DNA from: Oikopleura dioica
Lineage: Eukaryota; Chordata; Appendicularia; Copelata; Oikopleuridae
Assembly (NCBI GenBank): GCA_907165135.1
Contig: OU015567.1
Location: 2,299,001 to 2,363,000, forward strand
Length of the DNA: 64,000 nt
Direction of reading: 5' to 3'
Made by a program: the position numbers and the translations under genes. A model generated the notes under the pieces. The model did not search any database. It was not told the origin of the DNA and was given only the letters and a program-made list of their open reading frames with translations. This document shows positions 23,741 through 34,024 of this stretch, in pieces. Within the stretch, counting starts at the first letter, position 1. Each line of letters opens with the position of its first letter.

Positions 23741-24037
23741 TTAAAGAGCTTTTTGCTTAGAGATTTCTTGCTTTTGGTAGTCCTCTATTCCATTTGCTTG
23801 ATGTTCTCGAGTGGCATGCTGCTGTAAATGATCATGGTGAGAGCTCCACACTTGTTTTAGAATACTTCCGATCACTAAAGTTATCAAAATATATAAAGAT
23901 TTTTTTATCTCCTTACTTTTTCGCTCCTGCACCTTACTGTACTGCTTTCGCTCTTGAAACAAGAGATACAGAACGAGAGGCGCGATCAAACAAACCAAAA
24001 ACAAAACTTTTTGAAACTGTATAATTTCTTCTCTCAT
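23741..24037 (-). CDS. Hypothetical small membrane protein
   Basis: An open frame of 98 codons from MREEIIQFQKVLFLV. It has two hydrophobic segments (about residues 9-27 and 45-62) separated by a Lys/Glu-rich loop, and a hydrophilic His/Gln-rich C-terminus. No family is recognised and no poly(A) signal was found nearby. The frame is open further upstream to 24130. It could be a real single-exon gene or a chance frame in AT-rich DNA. Confidence 0.3.
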   Translation of the reverse strand: MREEIIQFQKVLFLVCLIAPLVLYLLFQERKQYSKVQERKSKEIKKSLYILITLVIGSILKQVWSSHHDHLQQHATREHQANGIEDYQKQEISKQKAL

Positions 24038-24267
24038 CAAAAAAGTGAAATATGAAAAAGCCAATTTTAAGTTGAACAATGAACTCGATATCGATCGAGG
24101 GTAAATAATGTAGATCCAACAAAAATCCAATGCATTAGCGGCTCAATCTGCGCGATGCATGTTTTTAATTTTAAAGAAAGTTGATTGAAGTTGCCAAAAA
24201 ACTGCGCACAATACATCAAAAAGCTTCGTTTACGCGTTTTCTTAAAAGCGGATTTATTTGAATACTA

Positions 24268-25795
24268 TTAGGTTTCAGGAGTTTTTGAAAATCGTAGAAG
24301 TCTAAGATCAAGTTTTGAAAAGGCCAGTAACGCCAGAACCATCATCGACAACTGTATCAAAAGTTGATTGTAGAGTGTTACGTAACCAGTGTAGTAGAAC
24401 ATCGCAGTCTTAAAAAATATTCCCACTTGTTGTGAATAAAGTTTTACCTGTGCAAGACCATAGTTAACATTCCAAACAGTCATACCACCAGTTGTTTCAG
24501 AGCCGGTAGAAAACATCGTCGCTAGAAAAAATAGTTGAATTAGCAAAAATAACCCTTTTCAATAATATTACCAATAGCAGCTTCGGGGAGCATACTGAAA
24601 ATGCTGTCTGTGATTCCAAACAAAAACGAGCAAGTTAAAATTATTCCAATTGTCGGATCAACCAGCGGATTTTCATAAGCGCTAGAATTCGTGCAATCAT
24701 TTGGCATGAACAAGAATATCAAAGTGTTGCCCAAAAAGAACAGTCCTCCAGCGACGAGATACAGGTACGCCCTTAGATTCTGCACTCGATGGCTGAGTTG
24801 GAAGAAAGCACCGGTTACTTCTCCGACGCCGACGATGATGGAAGAAATGCCGATGAAATGAGGAGAATCAGAACCGAGTGATTTTGAAGCGCCAACACAA
24901 GTGGGGTAAATATTCGTTACAAAGCCTTGCTCGATTCCGCCGAAAATCGCTGCAGGAATGATCAGCTGGGCTCGAATATCTTTCCCGGTTTTGAAAGCTG
25001 CTTTAATTTTTTCCATTGGTTTCATTTCATCCTCGTCCGATTGAATCTCTTTTATCATCAGCGTCAAAAATGAGCCAAGAAGACTGATTCCAGCGGCGAT
25101 CGCAATTGTAGAGATTTGCATCGACTTGGAAATCTCATCCGCTCCTCCCCAAGCAAAGAAGACGTAGAAGTTGCCAAAGAGATTTCCAGACTGAAGCCCG
25201 ATCCAGAAAAAGCAGGTGTTTCGATGGCCGGTTGTTTCGGTGGAATTGACGCCGAGGGTGATTCCAGTCACGACCCAGATGAATGCGGCTCCGAATCCGC
25301 CAATGACAGACATGATGTAAAGGAGGATGGGTTGAGGACTGATGTAGGTGGCAATGTACGCAGTTTGAAGAAGACCACCGATGAAATAAGTGTTTTTTCG
25401 ACCTATCATTGCTTTTCGAGGATTTTAGGATTATAGGACGAATGCCTTGTCTGGGAATGACAGCTAGTGCAACTTTGATTTGTGACTCGTTAGGCGGTTA
25501 TTGTTATTTTGCCATTATCTTTAATTTGAAAAAGCATTATGGTTTCCCTGATTTGTTGAACTTAAATTTTTCATTTTAAAATCCTGGTTCCTACAACAGG
25601 AGAAACGAAAAAGCAGCCAATTGCATTCGCCACGCTGAGAATTCCAAAACTCAAGAAGCTGCTCACATTATCTCCCGTCCTCTCATTATATGCTCTGATA
25701 ATCGTCTCGCTCGTACCAGCCATGGTAAAGTACCCGGTAAACATAACCATGGCACTTATCGACAACCATATTATATTTTTAAGTTTCTCGTCCAT
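24268..25795 (-). CDS. UNC-93-like major-facilitator membrane protein
   Basis: Exons 25591-25795, 24572-25411, 24448-24521 and 24268-24408 join to 1260 bases, 419 aa. The N-terminus has a first membrane span with MVMFTGYFTMAGTSETI. Exon 2 supplies most of about eleven spans, with the family block YIMSVIGGFGAAFIWVVTG and GHRNTCFFWIGLQSGN. The family includes ion-channel regulators and the endosomal Toll-receptor chaperone UNC93B; which role applies here is unknown. Introns 2 and 3 are GT-AG. Intron 1 (25412-25590) keeps frame only as GA-AG (GTTGTAG|GAACC ... GAAAAG|CAATG). The gene lies 139 bases downstream of the glycogenin stop on the same strand. Confidence 0.85.
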
Positions 25796-25934
25796 ATTTG
25801 GCTCTCTTGAATTGAGAAGAGTTTTTTCGTTTATTTTGACACATTTTGAAGCACAAATTTGAAGATCATGAACAAAAGTTTCATAGAAAAGACAAATATC
25901 AGAAGGTCTTTATTTATTAAAAATCGTACAAAAA

Positions 25935-27413
25935 TTAGATTCTTATATCAAATTTTGGAGCAGGTTCAGAACTCCCCAGCGCCATCTGAGCATCAAGAGC
26001 ATCCTAAAAACTGATCTCGAGCCGTTTTCGAGGCGAAAATTTACCTGGACAAGGGCGAAACCGGATTTAATAGATCCATCTACAGGAGTCTGGGCTTCAT
26101 CTTCAGAAATTTGAGTGATCGAGATTTCAGTTGAGTCTGTTGTTTCAAAAAGCGACCACCATAATTGCCAGTAGCTAGCAAATTCGCTTTGTGGTGCGAC
26201 TCTAGAAGTCCACGGCTTAGTCGATCCAAGAAAGTGAACAACTTTGACTTGGTCTTTGAACTTCTGAAAAGCTGGTGCATAGGCATAAGTTGCTGCGGCA
26301 TGGACGTTGTAACCAAAAGGGAGGATTTTGGAAGTAGAAGCGGTAGACCAGTCGGAGAAAAAATCATTCAAGAGGCCTTGATCGCCCCCGTCAAAGCTTC
26401 CCTGGTTGTTTGCGAAGTCAAGAAGAGCGGTGAACGTGTCGATCGATGGTTTGAAGACAAAAACGCCAGAGTTGAAGCAACTTGGCCAGCCACAATCAGC
26501 GACAGCAGAGAGCTCATTTCGCTGGAAAAGATCGTCGATGTTTTGAAGAACGAGGGTGTCAGCGTCGAGAAAGACCATTTTCGTGAATTGAGTTAATTTC
26601 CAGCAGTGGAGCTATCATGAAAGAATGGGTAAGTACAATCGTAAAAACAATCAAGACAAACCTTTGTTAGAGTAACTCCAAGTTCTGGACGCTTGAGAAG
26701 TGCGAGCATTGCATCATCATTTGAGTTCAAGACATCGACAATAATGACTTCATCGAATTCTTCTTCGAGTTGGGCTCTTGATGAAGCAGTAAGATTGTTG
26801 CTAACCAAGCAAACAAGCTCTGCAGCGGTTTCGACATTTCGAAGAGATCTAGCAAGAACCAAAGCGCCGGAGGCATAGCTGTCAGTTGTGGCGAGGGTAA
26901 CAAAGCCAAATCGGTCAGGAACAGCTTAATTAGAAATTGTGTCTCTTTAATTTATAACGACTTACATTTTGAGGCCTTAGGAGCTTCTTGGGTATCTTGA
27001 GGATTTTGTAAAGACGAAGAAGGGATTACAGAGTTTTCTGGAACTACGGGAGGAGAACTTGGGTTTTCAGGGGACTTATTGTTGGTTTGAGAGGGTGAAG
27101 ATGAGCTTGTATCTTGAGAAGGAGGAGGACAAATAGGGTCAGAGTTGTTTGTCGAAGAACTTGCAGAGGAAGGAACAGAGTTGTTAACGGAAGAAGAGGG
27201 AATTGTTGTAGGAGATGAAGGGGAAGGATTTGTTTGTGGAGCGGTTGGTTCTGTAACAGGGGTTGTTGGGTAGGGATTCGGGTTGGCTTCTTTTGGCCGT
27301 AGAGCTTCCGGAAGAACCACTCGGTCTCCAACTATAGTGAGAGAAAAAGGATTGCCACCGAGCTCAGTGATAAGCGCGGATAACTCCTTATTCAAAGCGA
27401 TCAAGTCGTCCAT
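25935..27413 (-). CDS. GYG: Glycogenin with a long N-terminal extension
   Basis: Exons 26966-27413, 26662-26924, 26045-26611 and 25935-26003 join to 1347 bases, 448 aa, all GT-AG. From about residue 153 it is a GT8 glycosyltransferase that primes glycogen by glucosylating itself: FGFVTLATTDSYASGALVL, KRPELGVTLTKLHCWKLTQ, the metal-binding DAD at 253-255, FNSGVFVF and GSFDGGDQG. Tyr346 in TYAYAPAF corresponds to the self-glucosylated tyrosine of animal glycogenins. The first exon encodes about 149 residues, mostly Ser/Pro/Thr/Asn/Gln-rich, absent from usual glycogenins, which begin almost at the catalytic domain. The C-terminus ends soon after the domain, and the glycogen-synthase-binding tail is not recognisable. 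Confidence 0.92.
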
Positions 27414-27704
27414 TCTAAACAAAATGACATATTACATCTCTTAATTGGTAAAAATCTTTGTTGGATATGAAAAATCTCTTGTCAAATGAAAATAATTATT
27501 TACGAAAATAAACAACTAGATTTAATTATATAGTCCGGCTGATCGTTAAAAAGATTAGGTGAAACAAGTTGCTTGTGCGTAATTATGTAATCGGAGCATG
27601 CTGAAAGAGGAAAAAGATGGACAGCGCATGATATGTTTTATTGTCAGGACTAATTTTATCTCAAAAGAAGGGCAAAATGAAGGAGGAATTTGACAATGGT
27701 AAGG

Positions 27705-29331
27705 TCAATTTTGAAGCACTCCAGATTCCATTAAAATCTGATCCGCGAGCTTCAGACTTTGATCGGGCCTATTTGCATAGAGTGCAATTATCTGAATGAT
27801 GATGTAGATCGTTGTTACTCCAACAAATATTCCGCCGGTAAAGCAATGCATCTTCTTGACGCCAGTATCGCACATGTTGTAACTTTCTTCAAAAACAATC
27901 ATTAATTTTCTTGGCCATTATTACATAAAAATCATACCTTCAACTTCTGGACATGACACGGGCATGATCCGGCGATAAAGTGGTTTCAAGAACCTTGGTA
28001 TTCTCACTGACCCATTTCCGTCACTGAGGTAGAGGTAGAAAATCGCTTCCAGAAATGACCAAAGGCAAATTATCGTAGCATAAACAAAGAAACCAAACAG
28101 AATCGGTTGTTTTCCAGTTCCAGATGGAGCCACTCTCTAAAATTGTCCTTGTTGATTTCAAAAGTTGAATCAGCTCGTTACCTGCTCAATCACGCTCAGA
28201 AGAACAAGCAAAGCAAGTTGAATAGTGACGACAACTCCTAGTCGCTCCCCATAAGTTGCTTCGATTGGATTTATTTGAGAAGAAGGAGCCTTGGGGCCGA
28301 AAAAATTAAAAATGAGATGTTTTAATGACTTATGCTCGCATAAAAATCGAACAAGAGATGTGTATGTTTATCAGAAAAAACTCGGTGTAAAATGTCTTTT
28401 CTCGCCATTTATGGTCCGCCCGTTTGCAAGCAAGACATTTTGTTCTAGAACTTTCTTATATCGATCCTTTTCCTGGAATCATAATCGAAACTGCAGCGAT
28501 AAAGCCCAATAAGTATAGCGGGAAAACGACGTTTTTCATTTCATGGTCGTATAAACGCGCGGCGGAAAACCCGAACTCGAGAAAGTAATCTGTTGAGCCG
28601 ACGAAATTCATTTGCTCCTCAGTTATAGGATAATTAGGTCGCGCAAAAGACAGAGGAGAATGAACCCACCACTTGTTGTGAAGAGTATTAATAGCTGCTT
28701 TGTTCAAAATCGTTTGATTTCCAGTAAGAGGAACGCTCGAATGATGATGATTAAAACCACGAAGAAACCTTTTTTCTACCTGTTGCCCCGCAATTCTAAT
28801 ATGATGGTGCAAATATTATCATCCATTGGATAAAACTGAGAGCGGATGACGCAATAACTTTCGATCGTAAATCTCTTCCAGGCCATGATGTCACCACTCG
28901 GCATCAATCGTATTTTCGACGGATTAAAATCATAAGAACTTCCGTCAAAATTGATCAAATTTGCATTAGGAAACCAGATTCTATCACTTCTTATATCAAT
29001 AGGTTTTGTCGTGATATTTGCTAAGCGATTGTCTCTAAGTCAGTTTTTCAAATTGAAATTTCAAGAGAAAAGGGACTTTTTTCTAACAAACTAAACTTAA
29101 ACTGTTTCCTCCAGTAAAAATAGATCTGAACAGATCCTTTGAAGGAGTTTTCTGATGGTAAAATGTCATTTATCCATTCCAATAAAGCAGTCACACTCAA
29201 GTCGGTTACGCCTGTTTCTTCATCTGAGTCGTAATTCGCAGGCTGATTTTATCTTTTAATTTTTTTCAAATATGTTCACTTACCATTTTCAAAGCAAGAA
29301 CCGACATATAAATAAGACAAAGGCTTTTCAT
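27705..29331 (-). CDS. Cys-loop ligand-gated ion channel subunit
   Basis: Seven exons: 29284-29331, 29103-29242, 28780-29034, about 28474-28735, 28182-28289, 27938-28136 and 27705-27886; 1194 bases, 397 aa. A signal peptide (MKSLCLIYMSVLALKM) is followed by the extracellular domain with IWFPNANL and the Cys loop C124-x13-C138 containing FYPMD. TM1 contains VVFPLYLLGFIAAVSIMI, TM2 ERLGVVVTIQLALLVLL, TM3 PILFGFFVYATIICLWSFL, and TM4 lies near the C-terminus. It is a pentameric receptor subunit of the plasma membrane; the ligand cannot be told, and the acidic residue before TM2 leans towards a cation channel. The TM1-TM2 intron has no GT donor and fits only as GG-AG (end at 28474 or 28468). Confidence 0.88.
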
Positions 29332-29624
29332 TTTATGGTTCTCTTGTTTATTGCACCTAGCTTCAATCCTCAGAGTCAGCAAAATAACTCGTAAAATATA
29401 TCTATGGCAGCAAACAAAAGAAAATGTGAACGGAAGAGTGATAATTGTTCAATTATTTAGAGGTTGTGTGAAGAAGTTGAAACGAACAAGGCTTTTTTGG
29501 CCTTTTCAAAAATTCAAAAATTCTCAATAAAACGATGATTATTTATTAATGTCTTTTGATATTGAAACCATGAAAGTGGTAGAAGAATAAAGTCAGCTTT
29601 TTTTTAACAATTCATATTTATTTC

Positions 29625-30019
29625 TCAGCAGGAATCAATGAAAAGCGCCATTTCGTAGTCCAAGTCCGATAGTCCTCCAATGTCGTGAGTGGTTAGAATG
29701 ACTTCGAGCTTGTTCCAGACGTTGAACCATTCTGGGTGGTGGACAATAGCTTCGGCTTTCAATGCAGCGCGGGTCATGCAGCCAAAAGCTTCGTTGAAAT
29801 CCGCGAATTCGTGTTTTTTGAATGCTGAAATCGCTTTTTAGAGGTGATTTCTTTCTTTTCTGTACCTGAATCTCGACCATCAACAGCCAATTCCCATCCA
29901 TTTCTCACCAATTCAGCTCTTTGCTCTTGCGAAATTGGCTGCGGAAGATTTCTAGTGCCAACTTCTTTGCAATTGGTACAAGCCTGGAGAAAAGCGGGAA
30001 GGGCGAATAAAAATTTCAT
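29625..30019 (-). CDS. PCBD: Pterin-4a-carbinolamine dehydratase (DCoH) with a leader
   Basis: Exons 29866-30019 and 29625-29824 (41-base GT-AG intron) join to 354 bases, 117 aa. The core matches the DCoH/PCBD family closely: [20 protein letters not shown], the active-site [11 protein letters not shown] and [11 protein letters not shown]. The enzyme dehydrates 4a-hydroxytetrahydrobiopterin in aromatic amino acid hydroxylation. The first 14 residues ([14 protein letters not shown]) look like a secretory signal, which is unusual for a cytosolic/nuclear protein, and two cysteines follow. The start is the only ATG available in exon 1. A mitochondrial or secreted form is possible. Confidence 0.9.
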
Positions 30020-30657
30020 TTTTTTCTGTGTGTTCTTTAGATGGTTCAGAAGAGTCAGTTAAATATGAACTTTTATTTGAGTTTGCAGATGCTTTTGTCT
30101 CACATTATGTTACGGCGGAGTAACTGATGAGGAAAGATTATGTGAAAATGAAATAAAAGTGGTCTTCCATGATTTCAAACGAAGAAAACTACTACAAAGT
30201 CTTCTCAAAAGGTCACTGGTAAGATACCAGTATTAACGGTTGCTGACAAATTGGCAGAAACAATGAAAATATCCGACTATCCCAAAGCTCTTCAAATTCC
30301 TTCTGACCTTTTCTTCCTCACGAGAAACGCTTCTAGTTTTCAGTTGAGAAAATAGAGTAGAAAAAAATCGAGATGGCCTATTTTACTGAATCTCCTCTTG
30401 ATGGAAATATAACAATAACAATAAATACTGAGCCGACTCTCCTTCCGAAAATTCTTGGGAAAATTTTGTGAAGAGTTTTTCATCAAAAAAGATGACCACT
30501 TAGTTTGTTTCTCTCATTCACTTACAGAGCATAAAAAACTCGAGATAGCCATTCCAAGAACCGACTCCTCCATACATCTGGGACAAATTCACGAAACCAC
30601 GAACGACTACAACAAGTTATCAATATTTTTATCCAAAAATAACAATCAAATTTTCAG

Positions 30658-30913
30658 CCGAATCCACCCTCTCCGATGAGGCCAAGAACGTCTGGATTCC
30701 CTCCATCGTTGGAACATTTGCTGCCCTCTTGATTGGGCTGATCATCGTCATGTTCGTCATGCAGTATGAAAGACAGAGTTTCTTACTGTTATTTTTGTTT
30801 CGACAAGTAAATTTGAGCTAGTGATATAACTCTGAAAAAGAATCCAAAAACGAAAAAGAAAGCAAAAACTGCTCAAGGCCAACATGATGGCAGAAAAGCT
30901 TCTTGAAGCCTAA
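30658..30913 (+). CDS. Single-pass membrane protein, 3' exons only
   Basis: Exon 30658-30763 encodes AESTLSDEAKNVWIPSIVG followed by a hydrophobic span (TFAALLIGLIIVMFVM). Through a 77-base GT-AG intron it joins 30841-30913, a strongly basic tail (QKRKRKQKLL) ending EKLLEA and a stop; the phase matches. The upstream exon is not settled. An ATG at 30373 gives 33 codons that could join with a GG-AG intron (after CTTCCGAAAATTCTTG), and an intermediate exon near 30526-30620 is possible. No family is recognised. Confidence 0.55.
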
Positions 30914-33900
30914 CTTTATGAAAACTCTTGCATGCTCAAAAATGAAATAAAAGAAAAGAAAAATCAAAAAAGGATATCAAGCGAGCATTCTAGCAAAAAC
31001 CATAACGAAGATTTTTAAAATAAGTATATATTTAAAACTGATGACTTTTATTGAGATTCTATTAACTAAAAGTCAACCATGTTTTGGGTAAATCGTTGAG
31101 GACACCCTTAATAATAACCTTCAGGAAAGAAATCTACCGTGTAAAAACAAACAACATGTGTATTCTCAATAACCGGGTTTCCTCGGCGGCGGGTGGTGCT
31201 GAAGTATCAAACCCCAGCCGTGTCAATAATCTTCATCCCGTAATTGTGTGGTTTTGTGTGTGTTTTAGTAAGTGCGAGCGCAGCGCCTCCGTGCGCGCAG
31301 CCCTGGGGCACCAATTTTCCACCAAGCCTTCTCGGAGCACGAAAAAACACCAAAATACTTATTTTGGGTAATTTTGTTTAAATAACGCATGCGGTCAGAA
31401 AGAGCATGAACAGAACCAGATCTTCCTGTTTTTGAAACGTCGAAAAATCACGAAAAAACAGAGATTCACGAAGAAATCGCTCTTCATTTTCATACTTCTG
31501 TATAATTTATACAGTATAAAGGTACTGTTATTAAATTAGTTTTGACCATTTTTTAATAGAAGTAGACATCGGAAATATCAGAAAAGTATTGGAAAAGGGT
31601 CTTTCAGGCCGTATATGAATGTTGTTACTGAAAATTTCTAGAGCTTGATTTTCGACCATTTTTGTATATTGCTGCCACATTATCTTTTGTCTTGACCTTT
31701 GAGATAGATCTTTCCCAAGCATTGAAAAGTATCACTTCCCGCCGTATCAAAAATTCATTATCCAATAATGATCAACACTCCACTTTCAACTTACAAAAAG
31801 TTGTTCAATCCACATCGATTTTCGTAGTAATAAAAAGCGCATTATTTGATAAGATAACCCGCTAGGATTCAATTAATCCTTGCTGGGAAACTCCTTCAAG
31901 GAGAGTTTTTGTCTTCCTTGACGAAAATTAACAAAAACAGTGGAAGTTAATTTCGCAGTGAAGTGACATCAAGTGATACTCTTCACTTTTTCTCGTAGCT
32001 CCTCGAAAACGGCCAAGAAAGGGGGTACAAAAGAGGACGGGATTATGAAGTTAGGCTGCAGATTAAAAATGATAGCAGGGGAAAAACAGGGGCTCTCTTG
32101 AGGGATTGAGATTGATACAAATCAAAAGCAAGAGAACGAAATTGAGAATTTCAAATTTCAAGTGCTTATTTTCAAAATTCTTAAGGATATACCCACCTTT
32201 TGATTTCAAGCGGAAAAGAGGGGGGTACTAGTAAAAACTTCCATATTAAAAAACCTGATCAAGTTTTTTTTTCTTCGACTCGAAAATTGAGCGATCAGAT
32301 CATCAAGTCAGTCTGGGTCAAATTTCATGGCTATTGCAATTTTCACATGTCACGCGTTCTCCACAGCAAAAGATGATTGATGCCAGATCAAAATTTCTAA
32401 GTTTTTAAGTTCGCCCCGCACGCTCTCAAAGAAAATCGCCTGCTGCATAAATAGAGCAGAAAAACGTGCTCCAAAAGATTCAAAACAGCGATTTTTGACA
32501 TAGTTCTATACCTTTTAGCCGCTTCCGTGGTGAATCCAAATTACATAAGGGTGGAGTCAACGGAATAACATTTGTTGGAGATCAAAAGGGAGGGGATGAA
32601 TTAAAGCAATTTAAATTTTGACAAGATAGCGTCAACCCGTAGTTTCCCGCGAATATCTCCTTTCTCGTTCTTTTTTTACTTCATGTTATCTCTAGAAAGC
32701 TTTAATTACACCCGGCGCACCTTCCCTCGATCTATTATCTCAGCCGGTAGTAGCTCTTTCAAGCTCCGCTTTCGGAAAAACATCGGACAACCGGTAATCC
32801 CGGGTAAGCGCCGCCGGGAAATCACCCTGCCCTGTATTTGTGTATGCAAAGGCGCTTATCAATACAAGATTAAGGTGGTGTTACAGTACCAGTTGCGGAC
32901 ACGCTACGATAGACATCAATTTCCAGGTGCAAACACACTCATACTTCCGCATTATCCGCCCGGAAAATCGTCAAAATAAACACCAAAATAATACTTTTCA
33001 TAACTTACTAATACTTTAGTACTCATATGTTTTATGGTAAATATGCATGAGTGAGTGAGTGAGTGAGCAAAAAGTCCGTTTTTAAGACATCCGGTCCGAC
33101 CCTTGAGTAGAAATTGAGTGCTCCAACTTCGTTTTTTTTTCAAGAGTTTCCCTCTTTTTTCGAGTAAAAACGAAAAAAGCGGATCGGATCCTCATTCAAA
33201 ATTCATAAAACCGCCCCCTGCATACATGAACATATCGGTTTTCAAAAAATAAGAATAAATTGCGCATTTTTCAGGTCTCATTTATTCCAATTATTTTCGC
33301 CCTGGCTGACCGCAAGGTGACAATAATGCAGAATTGGTGCACATGCTTCTGGGCACGACGCCAGAAGCAGAACAAGGTAGTTTTGGGCGCAGCGATCATT
33401 AGCGGCTCCTTGGCTGCAATTTTTATGAGTCGAGGCGGGGAGCAGCGCCAATTAATAATTCTTTTAATATCCTCGAAAGTCGAAATGCCGTAGTGTCAGA
33501 AAGTGGTTCCTTTTATTGCATTGAAAGGGGTGCTTTTGAAATCGATTATTTTTAATAAGCAAAATCCGGTAGTCCATTTTTATAAGAAAAAATTGAAAGA
33601 ACAAGACGCTGACTCCCTTATTTTATGAGAACAAATCGAGGGTATCCATCAAATCTTGTCACTTTTCCCCTATTTGCCAAACAACGATTTGTCGGCTATC
33701 GGGTTATTTCCCGGACAATTTGTAACTCAAGTATCGTGTACCCCGCGCTCTCTCCCACCGTTGCCACTCGATGTTTGTGGCTCAAATTGGATGTTAAATA
33801 AAAAATCTGTCTTTTCATGATGACAATATCAAGAGGATACCCTTGAGGCCTGGCAAAGTAATTTGTGGAGAGCTCTTGAGACTTGTCAAGTGAAAAAAAA

Positions 33901-34024
33901 GGAAGAATGTCTATGATGGAACTCGAGTTCTTTTTAAAAAATTTTTAACGGCCTTCCCTTACGAGCGCTAGAATTGAAATTAACCCTTTGTCTTTTCAGG
34001 GAATGCGCTAAAATCCGCCGAAAA
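30914..34024. other. Long intergenic stretch before the protocadherin
   Basis: No gene is recognised. 31092-31111 matches the MITE B end at 18 of 20 bases. 31170-31340 and 32690-32960 are GC-richer than the surroundings. A short TGAG tandem lies at about 33047-33066. 33329-33379 could be a small upstream exon (ATG to a GT donor, encoding MQNWCTCFWARRQKQNK), but it does not join the protocadherin in frame. The region may hold regulatory DNA of the protocadherin. Confidence 0.45.
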
